This document shows, piece after piece, positions 35,332 to 39,724 of a DNA stretch of 39,724 nucleotides. The first letter of the stretch is position 1; each line of letters begins with the position of its first letter. A program made the position numbers and the translations under genes. The DNA lies in contig JAIRMC010000090.1 of assembly GCA_031258965.1 (NCBI GenBank), forward strand, positions 1 through 39,724. The letters are read 5' to 3'. The stretch comes from Azoarcus sp. (GTDB lineage: Bacteria; Pseudomonadota; Gammaproteobacteria; Burkholderiales; Rhodocyclaceae). Below the pieces are notes generated by a model. The model was not told the origin of the DNA. It saw nothing but the letters and a program-made list of their open reading frames with translations, and did not search any database.

Positions 35332-35438
35332 GGCGGTTCCAGGCATGATTGCCGGATTCTAACAGCCCGGACACGGGCCGCTTCCCCGGCCCGCGCCGCC
35401 GGGGCGGCAAACAACCGGACGAACACCGCAAAAGCGCG

Positions 35439-35514
35439 TGGAGCGGGAAACGAGTCTCGAACTCGCGACCTCAACCTTGGCAAGGTTGCGCTCTACCAAC
35501 TGAGCTATTCCCGC
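35439..35514 (-). tRNA. tRNA-Gly(GCC)
   Basis: On the minus strand the acceptor stem GCGGGAA starts at 35514 and pairs with 35443-35449. D arm AGCTCAGTTGGTAGAGC, anticodon loop TTGCCAA with anticodon GCC, T arm GTTCGAGACTC and encoded CCA at 35439-35441 are all present. It is 76 nt including CCA and intact. Confidence 0.97.
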
Positions 35515-35598
35515 TCGGGAAGCCCGCCATTATAGGGAGCGCGCCCCGCGTGTCAAGAGGAAGAAACGCCGGGCGGCGGCGGCGCCCTCCCCTGCCCC

Positions 35599-36660
35599 TC
35601 ACGGCCCGGCGGACGCGGCTTCCAGCCAATGGCGGGCCAGCGCCGCCATGCGGTTGGCGAACCCCCATTCATTGTCGAACCACACGAAAAGATTCACCAT
35701 GCGCGGCCCCCAAACGCGGGTCTGGCTGCCGTCGACGATGGCCGAATGCGGATCGTGGTTGAAATCGATGGAAGCGTGCGGCGCGTCCGACCAATCGAGA
35801 ATCCCGGCGTAAGGACCGCGCGCCGCCTCGCGCAACAGCGCGTTGACGCGCTCGGCCGCGACATCCTCCCGCAAGACGAGCGCCATATCGATGGCCGACA
35901 CATTATGGGTCGGCGCCCGGAGCGCCTTCGCCTCGACGCGCCCCGCCAGCGCGGGCAAGAGCCGCTCGACGCCGCGCGCCAACCCCGTCGCCACCGGAAT
36001 GATGGACTGCATCGCCGAGCGGGTGCGGGCAAGCTCCCGATGGTGATAGCCGTCGATGAGCGGCTGGTCGTTCATCGCCGAATGCAAAGTCGTGAGCAAG
36101 ACCCGCTCAAGGCCCACCTCGCGCTGCAACAACGCCAGCACGGGGACGACGGCATTCGTCGTACAAGAAGCGGCGGAAACCAGCCGCGCGCGCGGGTCCA
36201 GCCTGTCGTGGGCGACGCCGTACACCACGGTCGCATCGACATCATGCGCGTGCGCGCCGGGGTTGGACAGCAACAAGCGCGGACAGCCCGCGTCGATGAA
36301 CGCCTGCAACGGCGCGCGCGTCACATAGCGGCCCGAGCACTCCACGAGCAAATCGGGCGCGAGCGCGCGCCAAGCGGGGTTCCCGGGCGTAACGGCGTGA
36401 GTGACGGCAATCGGGCGGCCATCGAGGACCAGCGTCTCGCCGTGGCAATCCACCGTGCCGGGAAAGCGGCCATGGGTGGAATCGAACCGGGTGAGATGGG
36501 CCATACTGGCGAGATCCGCCGGCTCGTTGATCGCCACGACCCGGAGGCGCTCGGCCAGCCCGGCCTCGTGGATGGCGCGCACGAAGCAGCGGCCAATGCG
36601 GCCATAGCCGTTGACCGCGATGCGGAACGTGGCGGGAGAAGCGCGGCGGGAAGAAGCCAA
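35599..36660 (-). CDS. epd: erythrose-4-phosphate dehydrogenase (GAPDH family, Epd type)
   Basis: This 353-aa NAD-dependent enzyme is of the GAPDH fold. The NAD site is RIAVNGYGRIGRCFVRA, and the catalytic Cys lies in SAASCTTNAVVPVL. Features favouring Epd over glycolytic GapA are VVAINEPADLASMAHLTRFD, STHGRFPG, TLHSAMNDQPLIDGYHH, SIIPVATGLARGVERLLP and DFNHDPHSAIVDGSQTRV. It would supply 4-phosphoerythronate for pyridoxal phosphate synthesis, though GAPDH activity cannot be excluded. The only start in phase is a TTG at 36660, with no ATG near it. Confidence 0.85.
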   Translation of the reverse strand: MASSRRASPATFRIAVNGYGRIGRCFVRAIHEAGLAERLRVVAINEPADLASMAHLTRFDSTHGRFPGTVDCHGETLVLDGRPIAVTHAVTPGNPAWRALAPDLLVECSGRYVTRAPLQAFIDAGCPRLLLSNPGAHAHDVDATVVYGVAHDRLDPRARLVSAASCTTNAVVPVLALLQREVGLERVLLTTLHSAMNDQPLIDGYHHRELARTRSAMQSIIPVATGLARGVERLLPALAGRVEAKALRAPTHNVSAIDMALVLREDVAAERVNALLREAARGPYAGILDWSDAPHASIDFNHDPHSAIVDGSQTRVWGPRMVNLFVWFDNEWGFANRMAALARHWLEAASAGP

Positions 36661-36703
36661 GGCGGTCGATCTGGCGGGGGCGGACGCGGCATTCTAGCGG
36701 CTT

Positions 36704-36751
36704 CCGAAAATGCGTGCGGCCATTTTCAAAAATCAGTGCAGTCATTTTCGG
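36704..36751. promoter_or_regulatory. spaced inverted repeat upstream of epd
   Basis: CCGAAAATG at 36704-36712 is mirrored by CATTTTCGG at 36743-36751, and a third partial copy (CATTTTC) lies at 36721-36727. The elements sit 44-91 bp before the epd start and just beyond the autotransporter terminator, so a regulator-binding site for epd is possible. There is no direct evidence of function. Confidence 0.35.
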
Positions 36752-36770
36752 GCGGAGCGGACGGGGCGCG

Positions 36771-36806
36771 AAAAACCGCCCGTCCCGGCGTTGCCGGGAC
36801 GGGCGG
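36771..36806 (-). terminator. strong rho-independent terminator of the autotransporter gene
   Basis: A perfect 14-bp GC-rich stem (36776-36789 with 36793-36806) with a 3-nt loop is followed on the minus strand by five T. It lies 18 bp beyond the stop codon of the autotransporter 3' fragment at 36824, so it is the original terminator of that gene, now cut off from the gene body by the inserted island. Confidence 0.92.
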
Positions 36807-36899
36807 GGAGAAGGGGCGGCGCCTCAAAACGCGACATTCAACCTCAGGCTGCCTGTGACGCCGTCGCGCTTGCCCGTATAGACTTGCACGCCCGCATCC
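36807..36899. repeat. left copy of a 93-bp direct repeat
   Basis: This copy matches 39356-39448 at 91 of 93 positions (differences at 36854 and 36869). It contains the last ~25 codons and stop of an autotransporter beta-domain gene on the minus strand plus 17 bp beyond. Identity ends abruptly at 36900. Confidence 0.95.
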
Positions 36900-36968
36900 G
36901 GCGCCGGGTCTTCCAGCAGGCGCAAGCCCCAGCGATGCGCCGCTTCCTGTGCCGCCTGCGGTCGCTTT
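36824..36968 (-). pseudogene. autotransporter C-terminal stub joined to an unrelated frame
   Basis: Reading on the minus strand, 36824-36899 encodes the barrel end DAGVQVYTGKRDGVTGSLRL with a terminal Phe. Upstream the frame stays open but changes content to QAAQEAAHRWGLRLLEDPAP, which does not resemble an autotransporter and which I do not recognise. The junction at 36900 is therefore a recombination point, and the stub cannot be expressed as a normal barrel. Confidence 0.6.
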
Positions 36969-36993
36969 GCACCACTTTGGTGTAAAGTGGTGC
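36969..36993 (+). promoter_or_regulatory. palindromic operator upstream of the RHH/methyltransferase pair
   Basis: GCACCACTTT and AAAGTGGTGC form perfect 10-bp arms around a 5-nt centre, 27 bp before the RHH ATG. TTGCAC at 36967-36972 could be a -35 box within it. RHH proteins bind such repeats and often repress their own genes, so this is probably the control point of the island (inference). Confidence 0.6.
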
Positions 36994-37020
36994 GCTATCT
37001 GATTCGACAGTGTTTAGGCC

Positions 37021-37221
37021 ATGCCTGCGACAAAAGACATTGCTACCTCAAAGCCCAAGCGTGATTCTGCTCCGAGGACGTCCGTGACCTTTCCTCCCGA
37101 GCTATACGAAATGCTCGAAGCCATCGCCCGGAGCAAGAAAGTCTCTGTCGCGTGGGTCGTGCGCGATGCTACGGAGCGGTATGTCGCGGAACAGTGGCCG
37201 CTGCTGGGAAGGCCGCAATGA
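37021..37221 (+). CDS. ribbon-helix-helix (CopG/Arc-type) regulator
   Basis: This 66-aa protein has a basic lead ([14 protein letters not shown]), the beta ribbon [16 protein letters not shown] and the second helix [17 protein letters not shown], the classic RHH dimeric DNA-binding fold. Its stop shares ATGA with the methyltransferase start, so the two are translationally coupled. It could play the part a C protein plays in other restriction-modification systems, timing methyltransferase and nuclease, or act as an antitoxin-like repressor. Confidence 0.85.
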   Translation: MPATKDIATSKPKRDSAPRTSVTFPPELYEMLEAIARSKKVSVAWVVRDATERYVAEQWPLLGRPQ

Positions 37222-38966
37222 GTTCCGTGCCCGTTGCATCGCGAAGTGCCAGGGGGCTTGCCGCCCGGCAGCCGTCCCTGCCGGGACTTTGCCCGGTCAC
37301 GCAGGCCGTCGAAATCCTTGCAACCGGCGCCGGCATCGAGGCGCGCGGCGCCATCTTCACGCGCCGCGAAATCGTCGATTTTCTTCTCGATCTCAGTGGC
37401 TACGAGGCCAGCCGTCCGCTACACAAACTCAAGCTCCTTGAACCGTCGTTTGGCGGCGGGGATTTCCTGTTGCCGGCGATCGAACGGCTTCTAGCGGCAT
37501 GGAAGACATCGGATGCCCCGCGTTTGTCCGTCAAGACCCTGGCTGGTTGTGTTCGCGCGGTCGAGCTTCATCGGGAGACCTTCGCGCGGACACGAGGCCA
37601 AGTCATCGACTTGCTCTCCCGAAACGGCCTGACGGCTTCGCAATCCATCGAACTGGCCGATTCGTGGCTGGTCAATGACGACTTCCTGCTGGCCGATCTT
37701 CCTGGTCCGTTCGACGTCGTGATCGGCAATCCCCCTTACGTCAGGCAAGAGCGGGTTCCCGATGTATTAATGGCCGAATACCGTTCGCGCTACACGACGA
37801 TCTATGATCGCGCTGATCTGTACATTCCGTTTATCGAGCGGTCGCTGCGCTCGTTAACCAACGGCGGCGTCCTAGGCTTCATTTGCGCGGACCGCTGGAT
37901 GAAGAACCGCTACGGCGGGCCGCTCAGGAACCTAGTTTCCGGCCAGTTCCACCTGAAATTCCACGTCGATATGGCCGATACACCGGCCTTCCATTCGGAG
38001 GTAATCGCCTATCCGGCCATTACCGTCATAGCGCGAGAGCGCGGCAAGACCACACGCATCGCACATCGTCCATCCGTTGAGCGCAAGACATTACACGCGC
38101 TCGCCCTGGAGTTGACTTCATCGCGCCGCCCTGTAAAGGGCGGCGCCGTGCAGGTGATCGACGGCGTGGTGAGCGGTGCGGAGCCGTGGATTCTAGATTC
38201 GCCCGATCAGACAGCCGTCATCAGGCGGCTTGAAGCGGCCTTTCCACTTCTCGAAGAAACCGGCTGCAAAGTCGGCATCGGCGTCGCGACCGGAGCGGAT
38301 AAAGCCTTCATCGGGCCGATGGACGAGCTTACTGTCGAAGAGGATCGCAAGCTTCCGCTGGCCATGACCAAGGACATCGCGGATGGCATCGTGAAGTGGC
38401 GCGGCCTGGGCGTCATCAACCCGTTCACCGGCGATGGCGAGCTTGTCGATCTTGCGCGCTATCCGCTGCTCAAACGCTATCTGGAGACACGGAAGGACCA
38501 GGTCGCCGGGCGGCATTGTGCAAAGAAAGCGCCTGCTAATTGGTATCGCACCATCGACCGGATCACGCCGTCCATTGCCGGAACGCCGAAGCTCCTGATC
38601 CCGGACATCAAAGGGCAGGCCCACATCGTTTTCGAGGAGGGAAAGCTCTACCCTCATCACAACCTCTACTACATCACGGCGAGCCAGTGGGATTTGAAGG
38701 CATTGCAAGCCGTCCTCCTGTCGTCTGTAACCCGGCTCTTCATCACAACGTACTCAACCAAAATGCACGGCGGCTTCCTGCGCTTTCAGGCGCAGTACCT
38801 GCGCCGCCTGCGTCTACCGCGCTGGAGCGACGTGCCGCAGGCCATTAAGACCGCACTCATCAACGCGGCCGGATCTCGCGACCTTGCGGCTTGCAATGCC
38901 GCGACATTTCAACTGTACGGATTGAGCCGCCAGGAAAAGGCGGTGCTCGGCGGGAATGGGGACTAA
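37218..38966 (+). CDS. type II N6-adenine DNA methyltransferase (XhoI/PaeR7I-like)
   Basis: This 582-aa gamma-type adenine methyltransferase has motif [17 protein letters not shown] (~72-87), catalytic motif IV NPPY at 171-174 ([13 protein letters not shown]), then [14 protein letters not shown] and [14 protein letters not shown]. The target-recognition region lies in the C-terminal half ([48 protein letters not shown]), the layout of Eco57I/PaeR7I-type enzymes. It appears complete and probably active. The endonuclease fragment just downstream resembles the C-terminus of XhoI/PaeR7I, which suggests the target CTCGAG; that is inference. The ATG at 37218 overlaps the RHH stop. Confidence 0.9.
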   Translation: MSSVPVASRSARGLAARQPSLPGLCPVTQAVEILATGAGIEARGAIFTRREIVDFLLDLSGYEASRPLHKLKLLEPSFGGGDFLLPAIERLLAAWKTSDAPRLSVKTLAGCVRAVELHRETFARTRGQVIDLLSRNGLTASQSIELADSWLVNDDFLLADLPGPFDVVIGNPPYVRQERVPDVLMAEYRSRYTTIYDRADLYIPFIERSLRSLTNGGVLGFICADRWMKNRYGGPLRNLVSGQFHLKFHVDMADTPAFHSEVIAYPAITVIARERGKTTRIAHRPSVERKTLHALALELTSSRRPVKGGAVQVIDGVVSGAEPWILDSPDQTAVIRRLEAAFPLLEETGCKVGIGVATGADKAFIGPMDELTVEEDRKLPLAMTKDIADGIVKWRGLGVINPFTGDGELVDLARYPLLKRYLETRKDQVAGRHCAKKAPANWYRTIDRITPSIAGTPKLLIPDIKGQAHIVFEEGKLYPHHNLYYITASQWDLKALQAVLLSSVTRLFITTYSTKMHGGFLRFQAQYLRRLRLPRWSDVPQAIKTALINAAGSRDLAACNAATFQLYGLSRQEKAVLGGNGD

Positions 38967-38969
38967 AGC

Positions 38970-39271
38970 ATGGCGCTTGATTTGGCGGACTGCTGCTGGA
39001 GGATTGCCCGAAATCCACCGCGCCGGTCCGGGACACATCACCGCATTTCCCGATATTCCCGGATTTTAGGGAGACCTCATACGCCCAACGCTACAACCTC
39101 CTTTGTCGAAAGCTGATGAAGGAACAGCTTTACACGGTGGCGTGCATCCTGGCCTCACCGCGCACCGCCGTAGCGACCGGCGAATATGCGGCGCTTTCTG
39201 AAATGACGGGGCTGCGCACCTTCGTAACGGAGTTCGCCGGACACATTGCGGCTGAAGCGTCGCGGACATAA
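38970..39271 (+). pseudogene. remnant of a XhoI/PaeR7I-family restriction endonuclease
   Basis: Three bases after the methyltransferase stop an ATG opens MALDLAD, the family-type start of these endonucleases, but the frame is lost within a few codons. From about 39053, in another frame, an unbroken ~72-residue stretch reads FRETSYAQRYNLLCRKLMKE, then LYTVACILASPRTAVATGEY, then LRTFVTEFAGHIAAEASRT and stop. This resembles the C-terminal segment of XhoI/PaeR7I endonucleases as I remember it. The middle (over 120 residues expected, including the catalytic PD-(D/E)XK) is deleted, so no nuclease is made. Confidence 0.65.
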
Positions 39272-39355
39272 GAGGGATGCACTTTGCCTATCTTCCCGAA
39301 CGCTTTCCCTCTCAAAATTCCCGAACTAGCGCTTGAGGCCCGCCAGGTTCCCTAT

Positions 39356-39448
39356 GGAGAAGGGGCGGCGCCTCAAAACGCGACATTCAACCTCAGGCTG
39401 CCCGTGACGCCGTCGCGTTTGCCCGTATAGACTTGCACGCCCGCATCC
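39356..39448. repeat. right copy of the 93-bp direct repeat
   Basis: This copy pairs with 36807-36899 (91/93 identical). It is continuous with the autotransporter gene to its right and contains the functional stop at 39373-39375. The 84 bp between the endonuclease remnant and this repeat hold nothing recognisable beyond a 19-codon chance frame. Confidence 0.95.
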
Positions 39449-39724
39449 AGGACGGCGTTCTTGCCCGCTTGGAAGCTCAGCCCCGCCTCGCCGATGCCCG
39501 TACCGCCCTTGAGTTCCGGCGCGTCGATCGGCTGGCCGTAGGCGCTGGCCTTGGCCTTGCCGTCGAACTCATACTCATAGGCCAATCCGGCATAGGGGTT
39601 GACCACCGGCGTGGCCTGCCAGGCCAGCCGCGCGCCGAGGCGCGCGCGGTGGGAATCCACATCGCCGAATGCCACCGGGTCGCCGCTGGAGAGCGTCACC
39701 TTGTCGCCCTCTTGGTGCGACCAC
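39373..39724 (-). CDS. autotransporter beta-barrel domain, C-terminal part (5' end outside window)
   Basis: The visible 116 codons end an autotransporter (type V secretion) translocator barrel: HQEGDKVTLSSGDPVAF, SHRARLGARLAWQATPVVNP, YAGLAYEYEFDGKAKA, GGTGIGEAGLSFQAGKNAVL and the final strand ending in an aromatic Phe, as the outer-membrane insertion signal requires. The frame is open to the window edge, so the true start lies outside. The last 25 codons are carried on the right copy of the direct repeat. The gene now ends beside the island and lacks a clear terminator of its own. Confidence 0.88.
   Translation of the reverse strand, partial: WSHQEGDKVTLSSGDPVAFGDVDSHRARLGARLAWQATPVVNPYAGLAYEYEFDGKAKASAYGQPIDAPELKGGTGIGEAGLSFQAGKNAVLDAGVQVYTGKRDGVTGSLRLNVAF

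Larger units (their letters stand above)
36900..39355. mobile_element. repeat-bounded restriction-modification island
   Basis: About 2.46 kb lie between two direct repeats of the autotransporter 3' end. The island holds an RHH regulator, an adenine methyltransferase and a broken XhoI-like endonuclease. The right repeat is continuous with the rest of the autotransporter gene, so the host reading frame is intact while the left copy is stranded with the terminator. This is how site-specific or homologous insertion with end restoration looks. No integrase or transposase is encoded inside, so the entry mechanism is unknown. Confidence 0.6.

Noticed and set aside
35332-35438. A CIRCE element controlling hrcA
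   Set aside because: The TTAGCACTC-N9-GAGTGCTAA pattern is not present upstream of hrcA.
1-39724. CRISPR array, rRNA genes or a replication origin
   Set aside because: No regularly spaced short repeats, no rRNA-like sequence and no DnaA-box cluster were seen; the only long direct repeats are the two 93-bp copies near the right end.

Overview
The window is about 63% GC over most of its length and reads as chromosome of a betaproteobacterium, probably of the Rhodocyclales/Nitrosomonadales type. This rests on gene order: pilT-pilU beside yggS-proC-yggT-yggU; a pilGHIJ-chpA operon followed by yqgE-ruvX-pyrR-pyrB-pyrC'; ompA-ubiG beside a TRZ/ATZ deaminase; and hrcA-hemH. The species call is inference and no search was run.

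Layout. 1-640 is an AT-rich edge with a decayed Cys-rich reading frame and a cut-off IS5-type transposase, next to tRNA-Ser(GGA). 1087-2706 holds hemJ and an RlmL-type rRNA methyltransferase, convergent with pilU and pilT. 5033-7635 holds yggS, yggU, yggT and proC. 7842-20584 is one long minus-strand block: the Pil-Chp chemosensory genes pilG, pilH, pilI, pilJ and a 1853-aa ChpA, then yqgE, ruvX, pyrR, pyrB and a catalytically degenerate pyrC'. 20813-25912 on the plus strand holds thiE, an M23 peptidase, an MshL-like secretin and a GspE/MshE-like ATPase. 25909-28739 is an accessory stretch: a Cys-rich small protein overlapping a MarR regulator, a short membrane ORF, and an AAA ATPase/PD-(D/E)XK-like gene broken by a missing T in a T tract. 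28743-36660 holds ubiG, ompA, an amidohydrolase, a Ser/Thr kinase fused to a cyclic-nucleotide-binding domain, hemH, hrcA, tRNA-Gly(GCC) and epd. 36807-39448 is an insertion bounded by two 93-bp direct repeats of the 3' end of an autotransporter gene. It carries a ribbon-helix-helix regulator with a perfect palindromic operator, an intact adenine methyltransferase and the wreck of a XhoI/PaeR7I-like endonuclease. The autotransporter gene runs off the right edge.

How the genes work together. PilT and PilU are the twitching retraction motors, and PilG/H/I/J/ChpA is the chemosensory system that controls such motors. The MshL-like secretin and GspE-like ATPase belong to a second pilus or secretion machine whose remaining genes are not here. 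PyrR, PyrB and PyrC' would form a regulated pyrimidine module with a holoenzyme-type aspartate transcarbamoylase.

Most of the window is conserved housekeeping. The parts most likely to hold something new are the repeat-bounded restriction-modification island at the right end and the MarR/Cys-rich/ATPase-nuclease patch at 25.9-28.7 kb.
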